Positions 19,620 through 32,033 are shown, counted from the first letter of the stretch. The stretch: DNA of 64,000 nucleotides from Branchiostoma floridae (GCF_000003815.2 NC_049996.1:161422-225421); one strand, 5' to 3'. Numbers and translations: made by a program. The notes: generated by a model from the sequence alone, not told the origin.

Positions 19620-20010
19620 TTTATTTATTCATTCAGTTTTGCAACATTTGTGGGAGGATTGACATAGCAGGTGACTATCACCTTTGCAAGATGCCAACCC
19701 GGAGACCAGATTGTAAGGTTTGATCCATTCACACCGGGAAGGACCCCTACTCTTTTTGATAAGTGTGGTGGGCTCTTTAACATGCTCGAGGTGTGGCTCT
19801 CCCCAAACACGGGACCTCCATTTAACGTCCTATCCGAGGGGACGACCCTAGCCGAAGCTAGGTACTCATTTTCACCTAAGCAAAGAGAGGAAAGCGTTGT
19901 AAAATGCCTTTTCCAAGAAGATCGGTAATATATATATAACACGGCAGGATTCGAACTCGAGACCTCTCGGTCCTGAGCCACGCTGCCGCTGCGCCACGCG
20001 ATCCCACATT
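19620..20010 (-). mobile_element. Full-length tRNA-derived SINE
   Basis: On the minus strand, from about 20008, the head reads GATCGCGTGGCGCAGCGGC (A box) and GAGGTCTCGAGTTCGAATCC (B box). The body follows: CCTCGGATAGGACGTTAAAT, GGAGGTCCCGTG, GAGAGCCACACC, GGGGTCCTTCCCG and GGATCAAACC. The tail ends in an AATAAATAAAAT-type run near 19620. Partial copies of the same body occur at 9450-9600, 20697-20790 and 63285-63420. Confidence 0.8.
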
Positions 20011-20189
20011 GCATAGTAAGTTTTCGGCCTCGTATAGAAATAAGATACACAACTCAAATTTTGGGGCATAATCATAAAGTTTGATGTTATTTTGGTCAAT
20101 ATCCACAAGTTCAAATCATTGTGGTCATAACTTTCCAGTTGGCGCTCTTGTGAAAATCATTGGGTTAGTGGCGAGGAAAACAAGGGTGA

Positions 20190-20700
20190 AGACATAGCTT
20201 TGAGTTTTTTTTTTATTGCAACATATATATATTTACAAGACATGGTAACGGCACACGTCATGACTCATATTCATGCCGCCACCGCAAATTTTAAAAAGAA
20301 TACAAATACATGGGTAGATAAATACAAGATAAGAAAACAAGATAACAAAATAACAAGTAAGCAAAGCACTGAAGCAAGAACAACAAATGAAGATTCAAAG
20401 ATATAAACTGAGGATATGATGATTAACTAAGTCCCTTAAGACTGGTAGGATGATGTTTAGTCATTATTGAAGCGATTGGTATCTATTAAGAAAGTCTGCA
20501 CAAACATTAATAGTTTGGAGTTGTCTGCAGATGACAGAAAAGAAGATCCTTTTAAAACCAACTGTACTAAAATGTCGTCGGATAGATTGTCCATATCAAA
20601 ACCTACCAGTCTTCTCAAATTGCCAAAGAGGGAATATCTCTGTTGAGTGTAGTTAGGGCAGTGTAGCTTTGAGGTTCTGTGTTTCGATATAAGAAAACCC
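20190..20700 (-). repeat. Retroelement 3' end in minus orientation
   Basis: A poly-T run followed by attgcaaca (A-tail on the minus strand) leads into sequence that shares phrases with 61310-61740 (cagatgacagaaaag, gatcctttta, agttagggcagtgtagc). No reverse transcriptase is present. It is most likely a truncated LINE tail. Confidence 0.5.
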
Positions 20701-20790
20701 ACACCCAGCGCACATTAAAGAACCCAGCACAGTTGCCATAAGAGTAAGGGTTCTTCCAGACGTGGGTGGATCAAACCTTTATTATATAAA
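20697..20790 (+). repeat. SINE body fragment
   Basis: The phrases gcacattaaagaacccagc, gggttcttccagacg and tgggtggatcaaacc match the 3' body of the SINE at 19620-20010. Three copies of an ataaagtcctttttt-type run follow. Confidence 0.65.
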
Positions 20791-20909
20791 GTCCTTTTTT
20801 CTTTATTATAAAGTCCTTTTTTCTTTTTTATTATAAAGTCCTCCATCCCTTTTCGTAAAGGTGGTATCTCACTGCACTTGCACTTGGGGCACCGGTGCGG
20901 CAATGCGGG

Positions 20910-21445
20910 GTTCGTTTACTGAGGCACTGTTGTGTCATTTTCGGCATTTTTTTTATAATTTAGAATTCCGTAATACGTAAAAGTATGACTTAGAAGATAA
21001 CAAAATACACAAAGCGTAAGAAAATTCGTTCTTTATCTCTGAAATTTCGAACCCCGCAGTGCCGTACTGTTACCCCAAATGCAGTCTTCGTAATACTCCA
21101 TAGACAGTTGCCCAAAATCAATTAGTACATTAACCGTAACGCGTAATTCATTCTAAGTCAAGCGAAGGCAGTTACCTTCAATAACACGACGTAAAACGTA
21201 ATCCCTGAATTATTAAAACAAGTATAATTTAGGACAGGTGTTTCAGAGGTTTACTGTGTAGTAAAAGACAAGGACCAAACGTCAATGCAGTTAGATTGCA
21301 TCTATTCTATTGCTATTTAATGAATTCTGTTTTGATCATGTTACCGTTCTTGTACAGAAAATAGCTCTTACAAGCCCCGGTTATACCGTCCAATGACACA
21401 ATAGATAGATTACATAGCTACGTCAAAACGTAGAAATGCACATAT
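20910..21445. other. No gene seen
   Basis: AT-rich sequence without exon-like reading frames, repeats or hairpins that I could support. Confidence 0.5.
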
Positions 21446-21447
21446 TT

Positions 21448-21560
21448 GCAGCCACTCTCTCATTGGTCAAACCGATGATTGCCCTGCTGTCATTGGTTGT
21501 ATTAATAATTGTGATTGACATGTCAAGATCGGTCGAGTCTCACCCTACAGCTGCCCTTGC
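21448..21560 (-). repeat. Inverted relative of the CCAAT array
   Basis: The words ctctcattggtc, gtcattggttgt and ttgtgattgacatg are the complement of the arrangement at 15775-15830. It appears to be a piece of the same dispersed repeat in the other orientation. Confidence 0.55.
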
Positions 21561-21849
21561 TGGTTGGTCCTTGAAATGATCGGATTAGTTGTGTTATGAA
21601 TTTCCATTGGCTCCTGAGTTGACTCTACAATTCGAATCACCAGTATATACAAAGCCCGCCTCTCCCTCTCTTTCCCCTCTCTCTATTAGTTATCTAAAGG
21701 ATATCAAGCGTAGTTATTGGGGTTTCTGTGATTTAATCTCAAAACATACCAAAAAGTGAAAAGTATCAAACTGAAGACCAAACCTCGTACCTCTGCTTCA
21801 ACGTTACATCATACTGACATTAATCTAAAAGTTGCTAACGTTTTAAGTA

Positions 21850-22023
21850 CAGTGGAAGCCAGTTAATTGCACGTCGGATAAACGCACACTTGGGTCAATT
21901 GCACGGAATCCCTAAATCCCGTGGCGGTGCGGTCCAACTGGGTAACTTCGCATTATCGCACACGCCGGATAATTGCACGGTATTCGCTGGCAAATTGGGT
22001 GTGCAATTAAGCGGCTTCCACTG
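21850..22023. mobile_element. Tigger/pogo-like MITE, copy 1
   Basis: The ends CAGTGGAAGCC and GGCTTCCACTG are inverted and the match extends through ttaattgcac. The element is 174 bases long and flanked by TA on both sides (21848-21849, 22024-22025), the duplication made by Tc1/mariner-superfamily elements. The CAGTGGAA end and the ggataa word are typical of Tigger-like families. A relative lies at 55165-55331. Confidence 0.8.
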
Positions 22024-22025
22024 TA

Positions 22026-23600
22026 TATTCATCTGATTGGAAAGGTCCGAATTACTGTATGTAGTAGATGAAGTCGTGTGCCATCGCGAGAGATATCGAT
22101 GGATCTCTTTACATTTAATAGGCCATGTTAAATTGATTATATGAAAGAAACAACCTTTTGCGACACAATCAATACAATATTCCCAACTTTTCTCCAGTTG
22201 GTAGACCTCCAAAAAACTATATTCCTGTTAAAATCACAGAACCCACTAATCATAAAGACGNNNNNNNNNNNNNNNNNNNNNNNNNNNNNNNNNNNNNNNN
22301 NNNNNNNNNNNNNNNNNNNNNNNNNNNNNNNNNNNNNNNNNNNNNNNNNNNNNNNNNNNNACCTTATATTGCATTGTCTTTATTAAAAAAATAAACAGTG
22401 TTCATTTTCTTATCTGTCTTATTGTACTTAAAATTGGATTTGGCGTGATATACAAAATGAGCTCTTTTGTGAACAACCCCTAACTTTAGAAACAGTCTTT
22501 TAATTTGCAAAAGTTGTTATTCTCTTGCAGCGACCAAAGGGGGACTGAAAAATCCATATTTACATATTACGGGCCCAAAGCACACATGTTATCAAAAGCA
22601 AACTTTGAACTTTGTTTGCACTCTTGGTTACTGTAGTCTGTCGGTGTTGTGGAATTTAATACTGAACTCTAACAAGGAAACGCTTAAACCTTACTAATAA
22701 AAACCAACAACAAGAAACTCGAAGTTCCTCTTCTATAAAATTGCTGTTCTTTCCCCAAATGTGTTTAACTATTCCTTTTGATATACTTCTGTTCCTAGAA
22801 ATCCAAGGGTCTTTATCAGTAAAATAACGAAGGTAAACAGGTTTTAGTTCCCACATACAGTTCCCGAGCAACGCTTATGTGGTATGTGACCTGACAGAGA
22901 ACACAACATCGCGACGCCTTACTTTGAACATGTTCACAATGTTTCATTCATAAATATCTCCAGCTCTACGCATATAGATTATTAATTCTAAGAACTTGAT
23001 CTTCAACAAATATCTGTGCCAGCATGCACTCTTATTTGCATGACTCAAAACGCTGACGTTCTTTAGATGTGTTTCCGATGCGGCGAGGATGAGTGAGTGA
23101 GTGAGAGTTCTGTTGTCGTCTGCGAGGACGGCCATTTTGAAAAAAAAATCCCGCCTTTTTTTTCACAGAATGTTGGTCGTGTTCAGGTGACAATCACGCG
23201 CAAAGGTCTGAAAACACTTAAAAAGCGACCCTGTACCACACAGAATAAAGAGTGTATTGAGTAAAGTACAGTTGGAGCCAAAAAAGATCGATGTAAGATA
23301 AAATAAACAAAGTACAAAGTGTTTACTGTGTTCCATGAACATTGCTGACATCTATTTCATTTTGACAGACGTTTTCTAAGAGTTACTCATAATCATTGTA
23401 TGGTGTATTAAATACATAAGGCAACATTATGTTTGCATAGTCCATTTTATGAATGCAAGCTGTAGTATGGCCGCTTCAAATACTTTAATACTTAAAGGTA
23501 ATCAACCTCTAAACGTTCAGTGGGATGCAATCATTTTAAAATCCGCTGTGGGGCGCTATTTTCCACTATTTTTTCAGTTTGCAGAGGATCCATTAAGTGT
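22026..23600. other. No gene seen
   Basis: AT-rich sequence with a 100-N gap (22261-22360). Short frames show no domain. I see no exon with both splice borders and no inverted repeats. Confidence 0.5.
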
Positions 23601-23604
23601 ACTT

Positions 23605-25240
23605 ACTGTGGCCATATGGGTGTGAGAACAATGTATGCTTTGTACCTAGGACAACTTTAAAACAAGATTTTACAATCTTCTGACAAAATTATTCTCCCCC
23701 TTCCTAGCCCCCCTCCCTAGCTGACCCCCTTTCCCCCTCCGCATTAAACGGTTATTTCAGAAAAAATGTTCTCATGGGTGTAAGAACAGAGGATCCTAGT
23801 GCTACTAAATAGGGCAGCTTTAAAATATGATATTACAATATTTTCTGTCATTTTATTCTCTCCGTCCTTAGCCCCCCTTCCTAGCTAACCCCGCTAAACA
23901 GGGCAACTTTAAGATGTTTACAATCTTCTCCGTCAATTCATTCTCTCCCTTTTTGCCACTTTCCCTGGTCAGTCCCTTGCCAACCCCCTTCCCCCATAAG
24001 ATGTCCCCTTCTGAGTGAATGTATTCCCTCCCTTCCTTAATACCAACTCCCCCCTTCTTTGCCATCTTTCCTTGCCAACCCCCTTCCCCCATAAACGATT
24101 ATATCAGAACAAATTGTGACATTCCTTGGTAACATGTATCGATGTGAGAACAGCAGATCCTAGTGCTACTAAATAGGACAACTTAAAAATATGATATCCT
24201 CTGTCCATTTATTCCCCTCTTCCTAGCCCCCCTCATTTACTTACCCCCTCGCCCCCTCCCTATTAAACGGTTATGTCAGAAACAAGTGTTGGGCTTGAGA
24301 ACAGTGTATGCTAGTGTCACTAAATAGGACAAAAATATGATCTTACAATTGCTTTTCCATTTATCCCCCTTCCTAGCCCCGCTCCCTAGCCAACCCCCTC
24401 CCGATTAAACATTTTTGTCAGAACAAAATTGTTGCAATCCTAACTTAAGGGTGTGCGAACAGTGTCTGCCAGTGTCACGTAAAAGACAACTTTAAGATAT
24501 GATATTTACATGTTCTGTGTCAAATTATTCTCTCCCTCCNNNNNNNNNNNNNNNNNNNNNNNNNNNNNNNNNNNNNNNNNNNNNNNNNNNNNNNNNNNNN
24601 NNNNNNNNNNNNNNNNNNNNNNNNNNNNNNNNNNNNNNNATAAATATATAAAAATGGTGTAATCTCAACTTATGCGTTTGAGAACGCTGTATGCTTGTGC
24701 CACTAATAGGACACTTTGAAATAAGATTTCACAATATTCTCTGTCAAAATTTCTTTCACTCCCTATAGCCCCCTTAACCCAGTCCCTTGATCCCCTCCCC
24801 CCTAAAAAACGGTTATATAAGAACAAATTGTTGTAATTCCAACTTATTTGTGTGAGAATTGCTGATGCTAGAGCCACCGAATGAACAGAACAACTTTAGA
24901 ATTTGATATTACACTCGTCTCTGTCAAATTATTCTCTCCCTTCCTCTCTGAGTCCCTTGCCCCCTCCTCAACCCAGTCTCTTGCACACCCCCCCCCCCCC
25001 CCATAAAAAGTTATGTAAGGCAAATTAGGGTAATCCCTACTTATTATCTCTGTGATAACAGCGGATGCTAGTGCCACTGACTATTACAACTTTTAACTAT
25101 ATCGGTACAATCTTCTCAGCCTTTCTCTAAACATCATCTTCTCCAGGGCCCTAAAAAAAAAACGGTTACCTCAGAACAATGGTTTACCGACGTGTGGGTG
25201 TGAATGCAGAACATTCTGGAGCCACTGAGATGATCTCAAT
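23605..25240 (+). repeat. C-rich degenerate satellite array
   Basis: A unit of roughly 150-230 bases recurs about nine or ten times. In order it holds gtgtgagaacagtgtatgct, a short spacer with actaaataggacaac, tatgatattacaat, a stretch of ccttcctagccccc words and cattaaacggttat. Copies start near 23618, 23777, 24145, 24290, 24450, 24670, 24850, 25050 and 25185. A 100-N gap (24540-24639) lies in the array, as expected where assembly of tandem repeats fails. Confidence 0.75.
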
Positions 25241-25249
25241 GTACTGCAC

Positions 25250-25700
25250 TAAAGTGCGATAGGACGCTGCGCTAGATTTAGGACACTTTGCCAATTTTTC
25301 GTTTCTGTCACACTAACGGGCGACGCAATTCTTTGTGTATGAAGCCCGGAATGCCACATTTCCGTTTCCTGTTTCAATACAAAATAACTTTATCGGAAAT
25401 CTCATTGTTGCCACTGAATCAAAGAAAATAAAACAATTCACAATGATAAGATCTTTACAACGAAAAGATATTTGCAGTGATAAAAGAATGTTCATCGTTT
25501 TGCGCCATTTTGCGCGCCCATTTCCGTCATTTTGCCAATTGCGATTTTATTCTTAAGTTTTTCAGGGGACAAATTGCGCCGATTGGCGTCCGTTTGCGCC
25601 ACTTTGCGAATGCCTGGCACAATTTGGCGCAGTTCGGTGATATTTAGTAGGACGCTATGAAGTGGTGACGTCATCCAGACGAGGTTGAGCAAGCCTCAGA
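25250..25700. other. GCGCCA-rich stretch, no gene
   Basis: Words such as tgcgccattttgcgc, aattgcgccgattggcg and gtttgcgccactttgcg repeat loosely. No coding frame with a recognisable domain is seen. Confidence 0.4.
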
Positions 25701-25889
25701 ATCAGGCTTCCGTTCTGCTTTAAACGTGATTTTGATGAAGTCTCGTTTTAACAGGCGGCGTTATATCATTTGTGCAACTACATGTATACACTTTCCTAAT
25801 GTTTTCCCTCTGCACTCGAAAATATCTGCGCATATGTACATAGACATTACATAACCATGGACTACATAGTCGCTTGCGTTAGACACTAA

Positions 25890-26388
25890 GGCCACAGCAA
25901 GTAAATTTTATGGATGACATACTTTTCAGACTGCAAAAATAGTAAGATGGCGAAAAAAACAAGATGGCTGCATTTTCAAAATAGACGCCATAAACGCTGT
26001 ATAACAAGAATTTAGGCGACAAAAGATGGTATCAGAGCCAACAAGACATTCGTTCCTTGTATTCAAGACGTGTACTGGTGTAGTAAAAGTGACACTGGTG
26101 TGGTAGACTGGCATCACAAACAAATTGGTAACTTATCACTCGTGGTTTCCATATATTCTACTTTTACATCTATCCAACTAGTTTCACTTCTGCAACTACA
26201 GTCATGACTACCAAGGTAGTATTACTTCTAGTACAATCATTAGCCTACAACACAACATGTTTGCTCATTTTGGTAACTTTTCTTCATGTTGACCATCTCC
26301 AAAGAAGACAAAATTCCTTTTTTTTCTGAAATCGGACAAAAATTAATGAGCGCGCGGCTGTCTTCCATAAAATTTACTTACTGTGGCC
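25890..26388. mobile_element. PIF/Harbinger-type MITE, copy 2
   Basis: The ends GGCCACAGCAAGTAAATTTT and its near-complement are flanked by TAA at 25887-25889 and 26389-26391. The element is 499 bases long. Internal phrases (aaaaaacaagatgg, attaatgagcgcgcgg) match the copies at 18757 and 51667. Confidence 0.88.
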
Positions 26389-26699
26389 TAACAGCGCTGC
26401 TCTTTATTTACCCAAAGTGTCACTACTGGGTTTCAGAATTATTCTACCAAATTATTTAAAGTGTATGTAATAAAATCGTTAAGAATAGTACACTTCGCTG
26501 TGCAAAAAATGCAACAGATTAGAACAAAAAGTGTAATTTTTTTCTGACCTCCAGGACATTTAGACACGTTCTTCCTACAGGGGTCATCGTCCATCTATAC
26601 AAATATTCTCACAGTGATTTTCGGCTTTGAAAAGAAACACAAATTTTCACATGTTGGCGCCACAGCACCTCGGCCTCCCTACCTCTCCAACATGCGTCT

Positions 26700-26902
26700 G
26701 TCACGCACATATCACGCACCGGATGGGAAAATGTGGAAATATGGACCAATCAGAGTTTGCCACGTCATCTATCTACCTGTGAGTCAGGCCAGATATCACC
26801 GTTTTCCCGCCACTGGAAAATCATTCTGCTAGCAGAGACGATCGTTATCGGACAGAAGCAACTTTTGGGAGACCTATCTACCAGATACAGCGAGACATAG
26901 CA
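26700..26902 (+). promoter_or_regulatory. Possible promoter and 5' UTR of the 26903 gene
   Basis: A CCAAT box in the form accaatcag lies at 26745-26753, about 150 bases before the first ATG, followed by GC-richer sequence than the surroundings. No TATA box is seen at the usual distance. The assignment depends on the gene being real. Confidence 0.35.
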
Positions 26903-28105
26903 ATGGGGCCTTGCAAAAGCACTATGAAATTTGGAACTCAGGTAAGATATTTGTAGCTTTATAACCCCGAAATTTATGTGCAAACTTTCAATGTATCGAC
27001 TTAAATGATTCGTTAAAAGTTCTACAGATAAGTAAAAGAAAATATCTATGTATGACAATCTTGCTTAGTTACATTTATTTTACTTGTGCTAAGTTACATT
27101 TATTTTATCTATTTGCTGAAGCTTCGGATAAGTAGATTAGCGTTTAAGTAAAGAACACTAATAAGTAACTTTGTATTCTCTTTTTCTTCCTTTAGCAAAA
27201 CGCACAGGACATGCCTGTGAACAAGGGGGTAAGTAGTTTACTATTTTCTATTTTATAGTACCATCTTGTCCCAACTTAATGCTCTAGCATTCAACAATAG
27301 CTTTCGTATAGCCTTACGTATACATTACCATTCTGATGAAACTACTCGCGAACGTACCCTGTAATAATAGTGACCAGTAGATCTAGAACTGTAGGCTGTC
27401 GCCCTCTTGTCGGTGTTTGTTGGAATTCGAATATCGAATGGACCGCATGCAAATGCTGCAGAGATCAGATGTATTTTCGAATGTAGAGTGATAACACTAC
27501 AGGTATTGATGCAGCAAAACCTTCTGTCGTCATAATAAGAAACGTTTGCGTAGAGCACTTCTTCTACGGTTGTTTGAAGAATGAGTAAATTGTGTTTGTT
27601 ATTTTATGTATCTGATTTGCCTTGTACTGTGTTGGGAAATACTGATTTGATTATTTGAATGACATCCTCTGGGTACCCCAAAACTCATGTAAGCGTGAAC
27701 TCTAGGTAGTTACGAAGGTTGAAGAGATGACCACTCAGAACATGCATTAACTGTATACCAAAAAATGATTTCTTCATTTTTCCCTTTCACATCTTCTTCC
27801 TGGACTAAAAATCGTTTCGCTCATTATTTTTCATTATTTTACATTTTCCAATCTTTTTTTCTTTATATTTATGGCTGAATTTGGGGCTTCACTGTATGAT
27901 TTACCGTATGGTCACTAACTTTGGCAACGGAAGAATGTCAATGCGCTCCGTGGATGTCACCCATATTTTTCCTGCACCTGATTTGGTTTGTACATGTGTT
28001 ACAGCTGTTCAGTGCAGCAGTTGCCGCAGCTGTGGGCAAGGTGACTGTGAAAGCTGCCCCCAAGGGAGCCGAGATCTGCGCCTTCTCTTCACCTGATGAG
28101 GCCAG
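26903..28105 (+). CDS. Unrecognised gene, first three exons (partial)
   Basis: Three small exons join in frame: 26903-26941 (ATG to CAG, donor gtaaga), 27196-27228 (donor gtaagt) and 28005-28105. The predicted N-terminus runs MGPCKSTMKFGTQ, QNAQDMPVNKG, LFSAAVAAAVGKVTVK, then AAPKGAEICAFSSPDEA. I do not recognise the family. The third stretch, with an alanine-rich segment and steady codon use, looks coding; the first two exons are supported mainly by strong splice sites and matching phase 0 borders. The third exon is followed at once by a (ta)n run and retroelement-like sequence, and I could not find a fourth exon. The acceptor choice at 28004 is uncertain. Confidence 0.45.
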
Positions 28106-28131
28106 GTATATATATATATATATATCGAATA

Positions 28132-28162
<31 letters not shown>

Positions 28163-28910
28163 TTAGGGGTTCGGATATGTCCATCCCCTTCTTTTTTTTT
28201 TTCTTTTTTTTTCACCTTTTATTCACAAGTCATAAATCTAAAGTACAGAACATTCAAAGATAATCACCTAATCACTATAGAACATACGACTAAATATACA
28301 GAACTAAAGTCGATCATTATAGAATATTTGAACTAGCATTACCTTACCATTTTACACACTAGTCTACCTTTACTCAGTCATCTAGACATATGCATATACT
28401 ATCATACTATAACACATTTACATATTGTTGCAGGGGCCATTCCCACTGGCTTTTTTTGGCTAGGGTTTGCTCCCTAGGACTTTTTTTACAGGGGTGTTTT
28501 ATCCCCCCTGGATTTTCTGTGCTAGGGTTTCTTCCCTAGGACTTCTGTGCAGGGGTGTCATCCCTGGGTTTCTGTGCAGGGTTTTCCTTCCCTGGTTTCA
28601 ATTTTACACATATCACAAATTTACATGAATATTACTCAAACATTCCATTTGCATTAAAACAAAAAATCAGAAGATTCAAAAGGAATCACAAATACTAGAA
28701 AGGCCGACATTTGCTTAAGAGCAAATACAGTATATTTCAGCCATACCCCTTCCCACGCAACATTGGACTGTTCCAAATCACCCCTGCGCAAAAATGGAAC
28801 ATCCTCTTAACAGTACATTATCCCCCAAAGTGGACTGGTACTGTGAATTGATTCCAGGTAAAAACAGAGCTTGCTTCTATTTTTCAGAAAATGACAATAA
28901 TCACACCTTC
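28106..28910 (-). repeat. (TA)n, poly-T and retroelement-like 3' end with minisatellite
   Basis: A (ta)n run (28107-28155) and a poly-T tract are followed by sequence reading like a LINE 3' end on the minus strand. Within it, 28430-28600 holds four to five units of about 45 bases built on ctagggtttcttccctagga and gcaggggtgt. On the minus strand around 28800 a short peptide (LRRGDLEQSNVAWEG) looks retroelement-like. Confidence 0.5.
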
Positions 28911-29915
28911 CATTCAGAAAATTTTCATCATGACTGAAAATTGTTGAATGACTTCATGTAATGTCATTAACAATTTTCAGTACGATAACTAGGTGTAAGT
29001 TTAAAAAAGTATAAGCTCCTTGTGATGTGGGTACATTTATTATTGCAGTGAACTTTTTTTATTCAAGTAGGGCATACGATTTAATAATTATCAAGCAGGT
29101 GCAGGTACTGTAGGAGCGTTTGTTTTCTTCAAGCTGTAAAACTGTTAAACTGTTTTACTTTGTAAATTGTATGCAATCAGCAATCGAGCCTATTCTTATT
29201 TTAGTTTAACAACTTCCTGCCAGACCCGGAAGATACGATTGAACCTTGTTCGAGGATTTATTTTCGTCTGTCTGGTCAGTCTGTTCATACCCTCGAGGCT
29301 GGCGCTGAGAGTGTTTTATTGGGCTGAAACTCTGGCAGTTTAAAGTTACTTACACTTTAAATGTTCAAAGTATAGGTCAAACAACAACAGCACTAGGAAA
29401 TGTGGCCACTATAGACAGGTGGTCACTATAGAGAAAATGCTGATCTATTGACTAGGAGCCATACGTTACACATGATCATTAATCATATAAACATTGCACA
29501 GGTAAGCCAATTGTTTAGATGTACAATTAAGTTCAAATAATTCTGAAGAGAAATATTGATGAGAAAATAATCATTCTCGCCACTGTCTAACTTATAATTA
29601 CGTATCAAAACTAAACGCAGATTTTCTAACTAACGCACCTTTCGCCGACTTCATCAAAGGACCGGCGGCTATCAATCAAACACGGCTGTTGATTAGACTT
29701 AGAGTTTCAAACAGCCATGTGCTGTGTGCCAGTTGACAGCGAACTTCATGCTACGTAATGTTTTACATTGCTTGGGCCTTCTTTCCTACAGCGGTGCTTC
29801 TACAAAATATTTAGACTGTAACACTGAGTCCCACATGTTTTATAGAATAGAATTTGACGCAGAACAGCGTTTTTTGCTGTGTATTTTTCTTGAAACATGT
29901 TCGTGGGAATATCAG
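28911..29915. other. No gene seen
   Basis: Ordinary AT-rich sequence; short frames without splice borders or domains. Confidence 0.5.
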
Positions 29916-31260
29916 CGAGGGATGTCAGACCGTCAACAAAAGTCGCACGGCGGCTAACGGCGCATCGAAGATACTAGCGCTATAAATAAGCGCTTCAACT
30001 AAGGATGGCAACCCGTACAATATTTTTGTATACTGTTGAGCTAAGTAAAGTTTGTTGTTTATGAGGTTTTAGTTGTCTTTGAAGCTTTGACCCGAAATAT
30101 TTTAAAGTCAAACTGCTGAAGAGAAGTAAGTGACTGCTACGATTATCGTAGATATGGCCCTAAAAAAACTGATAAAAGAAGCCTTCTCAATAGTCTAAAA
30201 TGCAAGAGCTTCCGGGGGGGCTTCGCCCACCTGGGACACCCCCCCCACCCCCCACAGTGGCCCTCCCCCTGGACCCCGCCAGGGACATTCGGCGGCCCCC
30301 GGACCCCTGTCCGACGCTTTGAAAAAATCCTGGCGAGAAGTCTGTACGGCCTGAGTCTTCAAGTTAACGTATTGTGTGGTCCCGCTTATGAATATTAATT
30401 AGCCTTCGCTTTCCTCTTCGCTGATTGGCTGAACCATTAATTGAATTAACTCTTCCTGCCGGCTAGACGCAGGTGCAGATGTCGGCTCTGTGGGGTGAAC
30501 GTCCGAAAGATCATGGCATGGAGAACGAAAGAAAACCAATTTCCCCTAAAAAAAGTGCTGTAATTAAGCCTTTTACAGTACTTTAAGCCAAAAATTTTAC
30601 TTGGATCATTTTACCAACTATCTTATGCCTATCTATACCAAATGTTACTCATACCAGGGTACAGGGGTGCAAAATATACCGTTATAAGACCGTCAACAAC
30701 AGTCGCACGGAGCTAACAGCGCAGCGAAAATACCATCGCTAGCGTTTCAACTTCGGATAACAAGTTATAAGTACTGTTGAACTCAGTAACGTTAAAGTTT
30801 GTTTTAGTTGCCTTTGACGGTTTGACCTGAAATAGTGTTACGCTAAACTCCTGAAGAGAAGTTAAGTGACTGCTGCGATTATCATAGATATGCCCCTAAG
30901 AACTGATACAATATAAAGCCTTCTGAATAGTGTAAAATGCGAGAGCCTTAGGCGGGCTTCGCTCCCCCTGGCGGGAACACTGCTATATACGGGATCATGA
31001 GGCCCCGCTTATGAATATTAATTAGCCTTTGGCCTCCTCTTCGCTGATTGGCTAGGTCTTTGATTCAATCAACTCTCCGGCTGACGCACACAGGTGTGGC
31101 TCTGTGCGGGGTCACGGAAGGTCACGTCAGGAGGCCAAAAGAAAACAAATTTCCCCTCAGAAAAGTGCCAAAATTAATCATTTTAAAGTTGTTTATGTCA
31201 AAAATTTGACTGGAATCTTGTTACCAAGTATCTAATGCCTATCTATACCAAATTTCAGGT
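29915..31260 (+). repeat. Tandem duplication of a roughly 750-base unit
   Basis: The unit opening with gaccgtcaacaaaagtcgca (29929) recurs from gaccgtcaacaacagtcgca (30688). Shared phrases in order are ctgaagagaagt, gtgactgctacgattatcgt, gggcttcgc, cttatgaatattaattagcc, ctcttcgctgattggct and tatgcctatctataccaaat. The second unit runs directly into the 162-base repeat block at 31260. The first unit carries an extra C-rich stretch (30230-30310). Confidence 0.75.
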
Positions 31261-32033
31261 CATTTAATTGTAATACCAGGGTACAGGAGCCAAAAGTGTC
31301 CTTTTTTGGTCAAAAATTGGCCAAAAATCGCAAAAATAAGCATTTTGTTGCACTGTACACCAAAAGTGTTATTGAATTTATATGAAGGTATTATCAAGGC
31401 ACATCTGTGTCAGATTTCAGCTCATTCGGTTGCAATACCAAGGTACAGGAGCCAAAAGTGTCCTTTTTTGGTCAAAAATTGGTCAAAAAATCGCAAAAAT
31501 AAGCATTTTGTTGTACTGTACACCAAAAGTGTTATTGAATTTATATGGGGGCATTATCAAGGCACATCTCCGTCAAATTTCAGCTCATTTGGTTGTAATA
31601 CCAGGGTACAGGGGCCAAAAGTGTCCTTTTTTGGTCAAAAATTGGTCAAAAAATCGCAAAAATAAGCATTTTGTTGTAGTGTACACCAAAAGTGTTATCG
31701 AATTTATATGGGGGCATTATCAAGGCACATCTCTGTCAAATTTCAGCTCATTTGGTTGTAATACCAGGGTACAGGGGCCAAAATATACAGTTTTGGTCTA
31801 AAATTGACCAAAAAAATCTCAATAAAATCATTTTAGAGGCAGATATGAAAAAACTGAGAAAAAAGCATCAAGGTATTGGCCCATTCTACCCCTGTGCCAA
31901 ATTTCAGGTCATTCGGTCCAGGAACGGCGGAGATGAATCACTTTGAAGATTTGACAGGAGAAAGAAAGAAGAAGAAGAAAGAAACATTACGAATACAATA
32001 TATTTCACCATACTATGTATGGCTGAAATATAA
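31261..32033 (+). repeat. Tandem-repeat block with AG-rich tail, copy B
   Basis: From 31315 to 32033 this is a near-identical copy of bases 1-719 of the window. It shows how copy A probably continues upstream: through ataccagggtacaggagcca and the 750-base units. Flanks differ after 32033, so the copies were inserted or duplicated separately. Confidence 0.85.

Noticed and set aside
19900-20010. tRNA gene on the minus strand
   Set aside because: A and B boxes are present, but no full cloverleaf can be formed and the sequence runs into the SINE body.
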